Below are positions 39,888 through 48,535 of a stretch of DNA of 64,000 nt, in pieces. Each line of letters starts with the position of its first letter. Within the stretch, counting starts at the first letter, position 1. Location: contig CALAGQ010000124.1 in assembly GCA_937891765.1 (NCBI GenBank), forward strand, positions 49,685 through 113,684, read 5' to 3'. This stretch comes from an uncultured Nitrospina sp. (lineage in GTDB: Bacteria > Nitrospinota > Nitrospinia > Nitrospinales > VA-1). Under the pieces are notes generated by a model. It was not told where the DNA came from and did no database searches. It saw nothing but the letters and a program-made list of their open reading frames with translations. The position numbers and the translations under genes are program-made.

Positions 39888-40436
39888 ATGCGGCATTTAA
39901 AAGCAGGTAGAAAATTCGGACGAACCTCTGCTCATCGAAAAGCATTGTTCAGAAATCTTGTTGGGGCTCTTATTCAAAGAGAGCGCATCAGCACCACTTT
40001 GGCGAAAGCTAAAGAGCTGAGGAGCAAGGTGGAAAAAACAATCACGCTGGGTAAGAGAGGTACGCTTCATGCTCGTCGCCAGGCTTTCAAGCTGGTTCCT
40101 GCTAAAGATGCCGTGCAAAAAGTGTTTGGTCCGCTGGCGGAGCGTTACGCAACCCGTCCCGGCGGATATACCCGCATCATTCGTATCGGTCACCGCAAGG
40201 GCGATGATGCACCAATGGCTTTTATCGAACTGGTAGACCGCGAGGGCGAGGCAAAGCCTGCTACCAAAACCAAAGCCGAGACGAAAAAAGAAACGAAAGA
40301 TGCCAAGCCAAAAGTGACGGAAAAAAAGAAAGCCGAACCCAAAGCCAAGGAAGCGGCACCGAAAAAAGCCAAGGCTCCGGTAGATAAAAAGAAAGATGAA
40401 CCGAAAAAAGACACCGCTAAAAAAGACAAGCCCTAA
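39888..40436 (+). CDS. rplQ: 50S ribosomal protein L17 with a long charged tail
   Basis: The first about 120 residues are standard L17: [21 protein letters not shown] and [16 protein letters not shown] further 60 or so residues are almost only Lys, Ala, Glu, Pro and Thr, giving 182 in all. This tail is low-complexity and probably disordered. Last gene of the 30-kb block; its stop is followed at once by repeat copy A. Confidence 0.95.
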   Translation: MRHLKAGRKFGRTSAHRKALFRNLVGALIQRERISTTLAKAKELRSKVEKTITLGKRGTLHARRQAFKLVPAKDAVQKVFGPLAERYATRPGGYTRIIRIGHRKGDDAPMAFIELVDREGEAKPATKTKAETKKETKDAKPKVTEKKKAEPKAKEAAPKKAKAPVDKKKDEPKKDTAKKDKP

Positions 40437-40438
40437 GA

Positions 40439-40536
40439 CCACTAGCCATGGTGGCAACGAGCAGTAGCCCGTTGAGCCCAGAGTACGTTTGCCCACAAGA
40501 TAAGACATTGCAATTTGCCAGCGGTGGCTACACCGC
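40439..40536 (+). repeat. Dispersed structured repeat, copy A
   Basis: Hairpin CCAC-TAGCCATG-GTGG (40439-40454), then CAACGAGCAGTAG, CCCGTTGAGCCCAGAG, GTTTGCCC, ACATTGCAATTTGCCA and a 3' hairpin GCGGTG-GCTA-CACCGC (40521-40536). It fills the whole gap between the convergent rplQ and YkgJ-like genes and could act as their shared terminator. Confidence 0.8.
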
Positions 40537-40537
40537 G

Positions 40538-40957
40538 CTATAGGCAGTTGGGGGGTATCCCTGTTGGTTCCTGTTTAAACCTGAAGTTCGTATTTTCTTT
40601 CACATAAATCAAAAGATCGTCATAACTCTTGAAGTGCTCGGTGAAGCCGTAATCGTCGCCGGTGTATTCGCACGATTCCGTGCTGTGTTCGCGGCACATA
40701 TAAGGCCGGTGATCGTAGATGGCGCATTTGTTGTCCGGCATTAAAAAATTGCACCGGTTGTGGATCATGATGTACCAGTCTTTTCGATAGATATAAATCG
40801 AAACGTTTTCGTGTGCGATCTTCCACATCAAACTTTCATAGTCACGTCGGTCTTCAGGTTCATCAATCCCAAACGCGAAATAGTTACAACAATAAGCCGG
40901 CAGGCATTTTTCGCACTGGCTGGTGTCGTCTCGTTTGCTCTTTGTCTTTTTTGCCAT
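40538..40957 (-). CDS. YkgJ-family cysteine-cluster protein
   Basis: A 139-residue protein of the YkgJ/CxxCxxCC family, thought to bind zinc or an iron-sulfur centre. The signature is an early C-x4-C-C-N-Y (about residues 18-25) and a later C-x7-C-A-I-Y-D-H-R-P-Y-M-C-R-E-H. The N terminus is very basic (A-K-K-T-K-S-K-R). The biochemical role of the family is not established. Convergent with rplQ across repeat copy A. Confidence 0.75.
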   Translation of the reverse strand: MAKKTKSKRDDTSQCEKCLPAYCCNYFAFGIDEPEDRRDYESLMWKIAHENVSIYIYRKDWYIMIHNRCNFLMPDNKCAIYDHRPYMCREHSTESCEYTGDDYGFTEHFKSYDDLLIYVKENTNFRFKQEPTGIPPNCL

Positions 40958-41655
40958 GAATGGATCCTTACTGGGTTAAGAATGAAAAAAGTGAATCCGG
41001 TTTTCAGGAAGATTCGCCCAGCGGCTATTCTGCCTGTCTGACTCCGCAGAGTCAACCCACCACTCGCCGTGGAGGAAGATAAAGGTATCGCGCATTTCCT
41101 CAAGGCGTAGACTTGCTGCGATTTGCCAGGGATTGGTTTTTCCGTATTTGTTCTCGCGCACACTTTGCCTGCGGGAAAACATTGGCCCATGATGTTTTTG
41201 GTGTCTGCCCTCTGGTGGCTCACCAGATTGCCGTGAAAATTTGAAAGAACGAATAAAAAACGAAAATTTAGGATAGTAAAAACTCAAGCCACGGGTTTTG
41301 TCGGGTGTCTCAATGCTACCGCGCTTGGATTTGTTCTGGCAGCCTGAGCCGGGGTCGGGCCAGGGTTCGTTGGGGCAGAAATATTGGCAGATAAAAGCAG
41401 TTGACAAAGAGCCCAGAACTGGATACAGTGAATAAGCTTAAAAAGCTCCCATACAAAATCCCTGATAAAACCAATCAATCACCCAGCTAATTTTTCCCGT
41501 GCTTTCGCCGTTAATCATAGAACAGACTCTACAACATTATAAAAATACCCAATTAATATCGAATCTTCCCTCGTCTTTGAACCTGAGCTCCATTCCAAGG
41601 GCGTAACTATTTACGAGAAAATCATTCCTAATCTCCCTCAAAGAAGCCACAAACC
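40958..41655. other. About 700 bp without a convincing gene (rho leader and upstream)
   Basis: No ORF here has family resemblance or a clear SD; overlapping minus-strand frames (40828-41223, 40976-41407) are rejected. Short palindromes stand out: GACTC-CGCA-GAGTC (41040-41053), CCAC-TCGCC-GTGG (41060-41072) and CTGGTG-GCT-CACCAG (41212-41226). The last two resemble the hairpins of the dispersed repeat family. The region ends with the rho promoter and a leader of about 220 nt. Confidence 0.5.
41401..41429 (+). promoter_or_regulatory. Promoter of the rho operon
   Basis: A consensus TTGACA (41401-41406), 17-bp spacer and TACAGT (41424-41429). Transcription from about 41436 would leave a roughly 220-nt leader before rho. 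Long leaders are usual for autoregulated rho genes. Confidence 0.65.
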
Positions 41656-42915
41656 ATGACCCAGATGAACATTGAAGAACTCAAGGCTAAAACCATATCC
41701 GAACTCACCAATATTGCCAAGGAACTGAAGATTCAGGGTCACAGCGGGCTTAGAAAGCAGGATCTGATTTTCAGGATTCTGGAAGCCAAGACCGAAAAGG
41801 ACGGTCTGATGTTTGGCCAGGGCGTATTGGAGATTCTCCCTGACGGGTTTGGTTTCCTTCGAGCACCGACTTACAATTATCTTCCGGGTCCTGACGATAT
41901 TTATGTGTCTCCATCCCAGATTCGCAAGTTTGACATGCGAACGGGTGATACCATTTCCGGCCAGATCCGTCCGCCCAAGGACAGTGAGCGTTATTTCGCC
42001 CTGTTGAAGGTGGAGGCGATCAACTTTGAGAATCCGGACAAAACCAAGGACAAAATTTTATTCGACAATCTGACGCCGTTGTATCCCGAAGAGAGGATCA
42101 GGCTGGAGACGCCGGGCGGCAAAGACTACAGTGCCCGAGTCATGGACCTGATGACCCCTATTGGCAAAGGCCAGCGCGGATTGATCGTGGCACCGCCGAG
42201 AACCGGAAAAACTATGTTGCTGCAATCCATTGCCAACAGCGTCAGCACCAATTACCCGGAAATAGCGTTGATCGTACTGCTCATTGACGAGAGACCGGAA
42301 GAAGTCACAGATATGGAACGGTCAGTTCGAGGCGAGGTCATCAGTTCTACTTTTGACGAGCCGGCGCAAAGGCATGTGCAAGTTGCGGAAATGGTTATTG
42401 AAAAAGCCAAGCGCCTGGTAGAACACAAACGCGACGTGGTCATTCTGCTCGACAGCATCACCCGTTTGGCGCGCGCTTACAACGCCATCGTTCCGCCCAG
42501 CGGAAAGGTTTTATCGGGCGGCGTGGATTCCAATGCCCTGCAGAGACCCAAGCGATTTTTTGGTGCCGCTAGGAACTTGGAGGAAGGTGGAAGCCTGACC
42601 ATCATCGCCACGGCGTTGATAGACACGGGTAGCCGCATGGACGACGTTATTTTTGAAGAATTTAAAGGAACGGGTAACATGGAAATTGTCCTCGATCGTA
42701 AGTTGGCAGACAAGAGAACCTTCCCCTCGATCGACATCAACCGTTCTGGAACCCGAAAAGAAGAGCTCCTTTTGCCCGAAGAAGACCTCCAGCGTGTCTG
42801 GTTGTTGAGAAAAGTTTTGATCCCCATGGGCATCCATGATACGATGGACCTTCTCTTACAGAAGATAAAAGAAACTAAAACCAACGCCGAATTTCTGGCG
42901 ACTATGAACTCCTGA
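41656..42915 (+). CDS. rho: Transcription termination factor Rho
   Basis: A 419-residue hexameric RNA helicase that ends transcription. The N-terminal RNA-binding part has L-K-A-K-T-I-S-E-L and the cold-shock-like primary RNA site G-F-G-F-L-R-A. Walker A is A-P-P-R-T-G-K-T (about 179-186), Walker [11 protein letters not shown], and a Q-loop and R-loop follow (S-G-G-V-D, K-R-F-F-G). Bicyclomycin-region residues look normal. It heads rho-rpmE-prfA-prmC-murA. Confidence 0.97.
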   Translation: MTQMNIEELKAKTISELTNIAKELKIQGHSGLRKQDLIFRILEAKTEKDGLMFGQGVLEILPDGFGFLRAPTYNYLPGPDDIYVSPSQIRKFDMRTGDTISGQIRPPKDSERYFALLKVEAINFENPDKTKDKILFDNLTPLYPEERIRLETPGGKDYSARVMDLMTPIGKGQRGLIVAPPRTGKTMLLQSIANSVSTNYPEIALIVLLIDERPEEVTDMERSVRGEVISSTFDEPAQRHVQVAEMVIEKAKRLVEHKRDVVILLDSITRLARAYNAIVPPSGKVLSGGVDSNALQRPKRFFGAARNLEEGGSLTIIATALIDTGSRMDDVIFEEFKGTGNMEIVLDRKLADKRTFPSIDINRSGTRKEELLLPEEDLQRVWLLRKVLIPMGIHDTMDLLLQKIKETKTNAEFLATMNS

Positions 42916-42931
42916 CGGTGAGATTGAGATA

Positions 42932-43171
42932 ATGAAAGACAGCATTCATCCTGAATATTTTGAGACCACAGTGCGGTGCGCATGTGGAAGCGAAGTGCAA
43001 ACCCGTACAACCTTGAAAGACCTCCATGTGGAGATCTGTTCCAAGTGCCATCCCTTTTTCACAGGGAAACAGAAGCTCATGGACACTGCTGGTCGCATTG
43101 AGAAGTTCAAACGCAAATACGCCAAGGCGGCAAAACCTGCGGGCATTCAGGAACCAGTCAGTCCCGAATAA
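42932..43171 (+). CDS. rpmE: 50S ribosomal protein L31, zinc type
   Basis: A 79-residue bridge protein. [10 protein letters not shown]16-A-C18, C36-S-K-C39-H-P-F-F-T-G-K-Q show the zinc-binding form. A short Ala/Lys-rich tail extends the usual length. It sits 16 bp after rho, a common pairing. Confidence 0.95.
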   Translation: MKDSIHPEYFETTVRCACGSEVQTRTTLKDLHVEICSKCHPFFTGKQKLMDTAGRIEKFKRKYAKAAKPAGIQEPVSPE

Positions 43172-43231
43172 GCGCGTTTACCTTCTTTCCCCCTATACCC
43201 TGTCCCCCCGGGGTTTTTCTAGAAGCCACCC

Positions 43232-44296
43232 ATGTTTGATAAGCTGAAATCGGTTGAGAAACGTTGTAACGATCTCAACGATTTGCTGAGCGATCCTAAA
43301 GTCATTTCCCAGCAGTCCGAGTTCCAGAAGTATGCCAAGGAGCAGTCCGATCTGTCTCCAATCGTAAGTCGATTTCAGGATTGGCAGAAAATTAGCCGGC
43401 AGTTGGAAGAAAGCAAAAAAATCCTGGACGAAGAAAAAGATCCTGAAGTGATTGAAATGGCCCAGGAAGACATGGCCGATTTGAAAATTCAAAAACAGAA
43501 AGCAGTAGAAGACTTGAAAATTCTTCTGCTTCCTAAAGACCCGCGCGATGATCGCAATGTTATTATTGAAATTCGTGCGGGTACAGGCGGCGAAGAAGCG
43601 TCGCTTTTTTCAAACGACTTGTTCCGCATGTATTCGAGATATGCTGAGGAAAAAAAATGGCAGGTGGAAATTTTGAGTTCCAGCTTGTCTGCGAAAGGCG
43701 GATTCAAAGAAGTTATTTTCAGCATTGCGGGGAAAGGGGCTTATAGCAAACTGAAATATGAAGGAGGCACCCATCGCGTGCAACGGGTTCCGGATACAGA
43801 AAGCCAGGGGCGCATCCATACCTCGGCGGTGACGGTGGCTGTTTTGCCGGAGGTGGAGGATGTGGATATCAAAATTAATCCGACGGATATAAAAATTGAT
43901 GTCTATCGTTCATCCGGGCCAGGAGGACAGAGCGTCAACACAACAGATTCGGCGGTGCGCTTGACTTACATCCCGACCGGAATGATAGTGACCTGTCAGG
44001 ACGAAAAATCGCAACATAAGAACCGGGAAAAAGCCATGAAGGTATTAAGAGCCCGGTTGTATGACGAAGAGCAAAGAAAGCAACAGGAGTCCATGGCCAG
44101 TGAGCGCAAAGAGCAGGTCGGTTCCGGCGACCGCAGTGGACGCATCCGCACTTATAATTATCCGCAAGAGAGAGTGACCGACCACAGGATTGGCCTGACC
44201 CTGCATAAGCTATCTTTAGTGATGGAGGGAGACCTCGTTGAGATCATTGACGCGTTAACGCTCCATTTCCAGACACTGGCTCTGAAAGGAGAATAA
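43232..44296 (+). CDS. prfA: Peptide chain release factor 1
   Basis: A 354-residue class I release factor that ends translation at UAA and UAG. The GGQ hydrolysis motif lies at residues 231-233 in S-G-P-G-G-Q-S-V-N. The stop-codon tripeptide region reads R-V-P-D-T-E, a P-x-T form as in RF1. Followed at once by prmC, which methylates the GGQ glutamine. Confidence 0.96.
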   Translation: MFDKLKSVEKRCNDLNDLLSDPKVISQQSEFQKYAKEQSDLSPIVSRFQDWQKISRQLEESKKILDEEKDPEVIEMAQEDMADLKIQKQKAVEDLKILLLPKDPRDDRNVIIEIRAGTGGEEASLFSNDLFRMYSRYAEEKKWQVEILSSSLSAKGGFKEVIFSIAGKGAYSKLKYEGGTHRVQRVPDTESQGRIHTSAVTVAVLPEVEDVDIKINPTDIKIDVYRSSGPGGQSVNTTDSAVRLTYIPTGMIVTCQDEKSQHKNREKAMKVLRARLYDEEQRKQQESMASERKEQVGSGDRSGRIRTYNYPQERVTDHRIGLTLHKLSLVMEGDLVEIIDALTLHFQTLALKGE

Positions 44297-44297
44297 G

Positions 44298-45161
44298 GTG
44301 GAGGTGCTTGAAGAGACAAAAATAACCCTCTCCTCTTATCTTGATTGGGCTCAACGTAGGCTTGCAGAAGTTGCATCGCCCCGGCTGGACGCCGAAGTCT
44401 TGATGGCACAGAGCCTTGATATCTCACGAACAGAATTGATGACATATCCTGAGCGGATTTTGAATCGCGTTGAGGCCGAAATTTTTTGTTCGAAAATCGA
44501 GAGAAGGGTTTTACGCGAACCGGTTTCTCACATTACCGGAGTGCAGGAATTCTGGTCGCTCGAATTTGCAGTGAACGAAAAAGTTCTGACACCTCGTCCA
44601 GAAACGGAAATTCTGGTCGAGCAATGTTTGAAAGCCTTGGCGAAAGAATTCTCACCAGTGAAAATTCTTGATCTTGGTACCGGGTCGGGAGTTCTTGCAA
44701 TTACCCTGGCAAAAGAGATTCCACAAAGCCGGGTCACTGCGATTGAAAAGTCAGCACTAGAAGTCGCCAGAGGAAATGCCTTGAGCCATGCTGTGGCAGA
44801 TCGGGTTCATTTTGTGAACGGTGATCTGAAGAAGCTCGACTGGCAAGGCCCGTATCACCTCATTGTTTCCAACCCCCCTTATATTGAATCGGAAAACCTG
44901 TCAAAGTGCATGCCCGAGGTCCGGCAATACGAACCGGTCGAGGCTTTGGATGGTGGCAGAGATGGTTTGGATTATTATCGGTTCATCGTTCCTATGGCAC
45001 TAAAAAAACTAAAAAAAAATGGCTGGCTGGTTTTAGAGATCGGGCATACTCAAGCTTCGGCTGTGGTCGCGTTAATGGAAAATGGCTATCAGGATATTCA
45101 GGTGGTTCAGGATTATTCCGGTTATGACAGGGTGGTACTGGCGAGGACTCTGAATGGATAA
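44298..45161 (+). CDS. prmC: Peptide chain release factor N5-glutamine methyltransferase
   Basis: A 287-residue SAM-dependent enzyme that methylates the GGQ glutamine of release factors. I-L-D-L-G-T-G-S-G-V-L-A-I is the SAM-binding motif I, and S-N-P-P-Y-I (NPPY near residues 192-195) binds the glutamine. Starts at GTG one base after prfA; its end overlaps murA by eight bases. Confidence 0.95.
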   Translation: MEVLEETKITLSSYLDWAQRRLAEVASPRLDAEVLMAQSLDISRTELMTYPERILNRVEAEIFCSKIERRVLREPVSHITGVQEFWSLEFAVNEKVLTPRPETEILVEQCLKALAKEFSPVKILDLGTGSGVLAITLAKEIPQSRVTAIEKSALEVARGNALSHAVADRVHFVNGDLKKLDWQGPYHLIVSNPPYIESENLSKCMPEVRQYEPVEALDGGRDGLDYYRFIVPMALKKLKKNGWLVLEIGHTQASAVVALMENGYQDIQVVQDYSGYDRVVLARTLNG

Positions 45162-46410
45162 GATTGTCATAGAGGGCGGACGGCCTTTAGAGGGCACTGT
45201 CACGATCAGTGGAGCCAAGAACGCGGTTCTTCCTGTTCTGGCCGCAACACTTTTGACCCGCGGACGGAATATCATTGAAGGGGTTCCAAAAGTTCGCGAT
45301 GTGGCGACCATGATTCAGCTTCTTAAAGATTTGGGTGCGGAAGTTGAAAGCAACCGCAATGAAAAAGTTGTTTTGGATACGTCCCGCGCCGACAACCCGG
45401 AAGCGCCTTATGATCTGGTTTCCACGATGCGAGCGTCTTGTCTGGTTCTGGGACCGCTGTTGGCCAAGTTGGGTCGAGCTCGGGTTTCCCTTCCCGGAGG
45501 GTGTGCCATAGGAGCACGACCTATCGATCTCCATATTAAAGGACTTGAAGCAATGGGGGCGAAGGTCTGGCTGGAACACGGTTATGTGCACGGAGCCGTC
45601 GATGATGGTCTTAAGGGGACTCAATTTTATTTTGACACGGTTTCGGTGACAGGTACCGCGAACCTGATGATGGCGGCCTCTCTTGCGGACGGGGAAACCA
45701 TTCTTGAAAATGTGGCCAAGGAACCCGAGGTCGTATTTCTTGCGGATATTTTGAACCAGGCCGGAGCGAAAATTGAAGGGCAGGGCACCGATATGATCAC
45801 CATTCAAGGGGTCTCATCGTTGAAGCCGATCGAGTGCAGAATTTTTCCTGACCGGATTGAAGCAGGTACTTACATGATCGCGGCCGCTATCACTCAAGGG
45901 GAAGTGTTGATTGAGAATTGTGTTCCGCAACATGTGGAACCCATTATTCTCAAACTTCAGGAGGCGCAGGTTGATGTGGAAGTCCAGGGTTCCTCAATTC
46001 GAGTCCGAGGGGGTCGTCCCTTAGTTGCCGTCAATGCTAGAACGCATCCGTATCCGGGATTCCCCACTGACATACAGGCTCAGTTCATGGCCTTGATGAC
46101 TTTGTCGCACGGACAGAGTATTATCATGGAGACTGTATTTGAGAATCGGTTTATGCATGTTGCGGAATTAAAAAGAATGGGAGCTGACATTACGTTGGAT
46201 GGACATACGGCGATCATCAACGGGGTGCAAAACCTTTCAGGCGCTCCTTTGATGGCTACCGATCTTAGAGCCAGTGCTTCACTGGTGCTGGCGGCTCTGG
46301 CGGCGAAAGGCCAGTCCGTTATTTCCCGTGTTTATCATATTGACCGCGGATATGTGAGTATGGAAAAAAAGCTATCCGACCTGGGCGCCCGAATAAAAAG
46401 AGTCAAATGA
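45154..46410 (+). CDS. murA: UDP-N-acetylglucosamine 1-carboxyvinyltransferase
   Basis: The 418-residue first committed enzyme of peptidoglycan synthesis. S-G-A-K-N-A-V-L-P carries the K22-N23 substrate-binding pair, and L-P-G-G-C-A-I-G puts the catalytic cysteine at C117, so a fosfomycin-sensitive active site is expected. C-terminal R-A-S-A-S-L-V-L-A-A-L-A is typical. Repeat copy B begins immediately after its stop. Confidence 0.97.
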   Translation: MDKIVIEGGRPLEGTVTISGAKNAVLPVLAATLLTRGRNIIEGVPKVRDVATMIQLLKDLGAEVESNRNEKVVLDTSRADNPEAPYDLVSTMRASCLVLGPLLAKLGRARVSLPGGCAIGARPIDLHIKGLEAMGAKVWLEHGYVHGAVDDGLKGTQFYFDTVSVTGTANLMMAASLADGETILENVAKEPEVVFLADILNQAGAKIEGQGTDMITIQGVSSLKPIECRIFPDRIEAGTYMIAAAITQGEVLIENCVPQHVEPIILKLQEAQVDVEVQGSSIRVRGGRPLVAVNARTHPYPGFPTDIQAQFMALMTLSHGQSIIMETVFENRFMHVAELKRMGADITLDGHTAIINGVQNLSGAPLMATDLRASASLVLAALAAKGQSVISRVYHIDRGYVSMEKKLSDLGARIKRVK

Positions 46411-46513
46411 CCGCCCACTCGGCGTGGGGCCAGTGAGCAATGACCCGTTGAGCCGAGAACATTGTTGCCCGAAAAATAAAGATATTGCAATTTGCCAGCG
46501 GTGGCTACACCGC
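46411..46513 (+). repeat. Dispersed structured repeat, copy B
   Basis: Hairpin CCCAC-TCGGC-GTGGG (46414-46428), then GAGCAATGA, CCCGTTGAGCCGAGAAC, ATTGTTGCCCG, AAAGATATTGCAATTTGCCA and 3' hairpin GCGGTG-GCTA-CACCGC (46498-46513). It is the most complete copy. It starts at the base after the murA stop. Confidence 0.85.
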
Positions 46514-46536
46514 ATGGTAACCCTTAGGTCACGTCT

Positions 46537-47616
46537 ATGGATACAACACGCCCCCTTCATAGTCAGGATATCCAAAGCTTTTTATTGTGGATGCCCAACT
46601 GGATAGGCGATGTGGTGTTGACTCTACCGGTAATACAATCCTTGCGTCGTGCTTACCCCGCGGCCCGCATTTTTGTTGTCGCGAAATCCCCTTCCGAAGA
46701 ATTGCTTCTCGGGCACCCTTCCATCGATACGGTTTTAACTTTACCTTCCGGCCAGGAAAACGGATTTTGGCAGAGAGTTAATTTTGCTCGCGACTTGAAA
46801 AAATATAATTTTGATGTTGGGGCGGTGTTTCCCAATTCCTTTGGTTCGGCATTTCTCCTAAGCCTGACAGGAGCGAAATGCCGTTTGGGCTATAACACAG
46901 AGGCAAGGGATATTCTGCTCACTCATCCTGTTGCCACAACGGCGCATTTAAAAAAGGCGCAATATCGTGTTGAATATTATTTTAAAATCCTTTCATCTCT
47001 GAAGCTGGATACTCCCGACCGTAATTTTTCTCCACTCATCTCACAGGAAGGGGACATCACAACTCGGGAAGTTCTGCTGGATATGGGTTTGGATGAGAAT
47101 GAGAAATTTATCACCCTACATCCAGGAACTTCGAAAGTGGAACGGGGCTGGCATGCCGAGAGATTTGGCATCTTGTGTCAGAAGCTGATTAAAGAGGATG
47201 GCATGCGGATGGTTCTTTTGGGCACGGAAAAAGAATCGGAATTACTGAACCGGATCAGAAATTTTGGTTCGCCAGAAGCGATCAAGATCATTCCTTCGGT
47301 TAACTTGAGGGTTTTGACAGGACTGTTACGAAAAAGCCAGTTGTTCATTGGCAATGACAGTGGAATGATGCACCTTGCGGCAATGGTTGGGGTTCCGGTC
47401 TTGGGAATTTTCGGGCCGGGAAGCCCGGAATCGACCGGCCCTTATATGGCTCCGGAAAAGCAGGAAACGGTGACGCGAAACTTTACCTGCTCCCCCTGCA
47501 GGCAGAAATTTTTTAAAGAGTGCAAGCCTTCCCCCCTTTACAAGCCTTATTGCCTGGAAGACATTACGGTGAAAGATGTCCATGAGGGAGTGCATCGACT
47601 GCTGAAGCGGCTTTAG
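46537..47616 (+). CDS. waaF: ADP-heptose:LPS heptosyltransferase (glycosyltransferase family 9)
   Basis: A 359-residue GT9 enzyme that adds heptose to the LPS inner core after Kdo. N-W-I-G-D-V-V-L-T-L-P-V opens the first Rossmann domain; H-P-G-T-S, then G-N-D-S-G-M-M-H-L-A-A and G-I-F-G-P-G-S-P form the ADP-heptose site. Residues C-S-P-C near the C terminus are as in many WaaF. It links with waaA and lpxK upstream in function. Heptosyltransferase II is the best guess among GT9 paralogues. Confidence 0.85.
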   Translation: MDTTRPLHSQDIQSFLLWMPNWIGDVVLTLPVIQSLRRAYPAARIFVVAKSPSEELLLGHPSIDTVLTLPSGQENGFWQRVNFARDLKKYNFDVGAVFPNSFGSAFLLSLTGAKCRLGYNTEARDILLTHPVATTAHLKKAQYRVEYYFKILSSLKLDTPDRNFSPLISQEGDITTREVLLDMGLDENEKFITLHPGTSKVERGWHAERFGILCQKLIKEDGMRMVLLGTEKESELLNRIRNFGSPEAIKIIPSVNLRVLTGLLRKSQLFIGNDSGMMHLAAMVGVPVLGIFGPGSPESTGPYMAPEKQETVTRNFTCSPCRQKFFKECKPSPLYKPYCLEDITVKDVHEGVHRLLKRL

Positions 47617-47628
47617 AAAAACTAAAGC
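47610..47628. terminator. Bidirectional hairpin between convergent genes
   Basis: GCTTTAG-AAAAA-CTAAAGC, a perfect 7-bp stem, spans the waaF stop and the 16-bp gap to the convergent PRC-barrel gene. It lacks a long U-tract, so strength is uncertain. Confidence 0.5.
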
Positions 47629-47632
47629 GCAA

Positions 47633-48022
47633 TCATTGTTCCTGGGTTTTTGAGGGTTCGGGTCTTTGCAGAGGCACGCCGTAATAGTCACGTATCAATT
47701 TTTCTTCCCGAGTTGTCACGCTCATGATGTCGATGGGAGCGGGTGCTCCCAGCATGGATTCTTTGGGCCACTCGGTTTTTACTTTCCCCAAATCCTTCAC
47801 CTCGCAGATTTCAACAGGAAGGACCACAACCTTCCCCTTTACCTGAAGAAAGCCTCCCAGGTTTATGACCAGATAATAGCCATGATAGATCTGACTATCG
47901 GCCAGTACCGCATCGATTCTGGCAATGGATTCGTTAAACTTATCATAGAGGTAGAATCCGATGACGCGGTCTTTTTTTCTTAGTTTAAAAACATTTTCTG
48001 CTATATGGGTCAAGGGTGTCAT
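47633..48022 (-). CDS. PRC-barrel-like domain protein
   Basis: A 129-residue protein with PRC-barrel-like character. V-I-G-F-Y-L-Y-D is followed by I-A-R-I-D-A-V-L-A-D, then V-K-G-K-V-V-V-L-P-V-E and the end pattern E-E-K-L-I-R-D-Y-Y-G-V-P, as in short bacterial PRC-barrel proteins. PRC barrels are small beta domains found in ribosome maturation, photosynthetic reaction-centre and regulatory proteins. The exact role here is unknown. The final P-S-K-T-Q-E-Q is a polar tail. Confidence 0.6.
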   Translation of the reverse strand: MTPLTHIAENVFKLRKKDRVIGFYLYDKFNESIARIDAVLADSQIYHGYYLVINLGGFLQVKGKVVVLPVEICEVKDLGKVKTEWPKESMLGAPAPIDIMSVTTREEKLIRDYYGVPLQRPEPSKTQEQ

Positions 48023-48131
48023 GTTGACGTCGATGGATTTTTATTTGTTTCTAAAATTATATCAAACGAGAATAACCTGAGTGACGATAAACTTGTTTTA
48101 TGAGCCTCTTGAAATGCTATAGAATAATAGT

Positions 48132-48530
48132 ATGCGAACTTGCCCGAAATGTGATGAACAATTTCCTGACACGCATTCCCTTTGCCCGGAATGCAATGTA
48201 GAACTTGTACCGTGGGTGGCGCAGAAGGAGATTCTTGATCTGGTGATCCTTTGCACGGTTTTAAACGAAGCCAAGGCTCATATTATGCGGGGTTTTCTGG
48301 AAAACGAGGGCATTCCCTGCCAGTTGGAGAACATATCTTTTCACGCAGAGCCCGCGCCGGTCGCGGATCTCATGAAGGTTCGGCTTTGGACGCTGAGAGA
48401 AGATGCGGAGCAAGCTCGTCAATTACTGGAAGAACGTGAAAGCATGAAGGTTTGCTCCGTTTGCGGAACGGAAGTGACGGATCAGGATGAGGTCTGCCCG
48501 CATTGCGGCGAGCGGCTGGGGGAATGTTAA
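48132..48530 (+). CDS. Zinc ribbon-DUF2007-zinc ribbon protein
   Basis: A 132-residue protein. An N-terminal zinc ribbon has C4, C7, C18 and C21. The central part (about residues 35-100) reads L-N-E-A-K-A-H-I-M-R-G-F-L-E-N-E-G-I-P, typical of DUF2007 putative signal-transducing domains. A second ribbon C-S-V-C and C-P-H-C ends the protein. Function unknown; ribbons suggest nucleic-acid or protein contacts. Convergent with the glycosyltransferase gene, five bases away. Confidence 0.7.
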   Translation: MRTCPKCDEQFPDTHSLCPECNVELVPWVAQKEILDLVILCTVLNEAKAHIMRGFLENEGIPCQLENISFHAEPAPVADLMKVRLWTLREDAEQARQLLEERESMKVCSVCGTEVTDQDEVCPHCGERLGEC

Positions 48531-48535
48531 GCGGA

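Noticed and set aside
40828..41407. Two overlapping minus-strand ORFs upstream of rho (131 and 143 codons)
   Set aside because: They overlap each other in different frames, have no clear SD, no recognised family pattern and lie over palindromes and part of the YkgJ-like gene. They look like chance frames.
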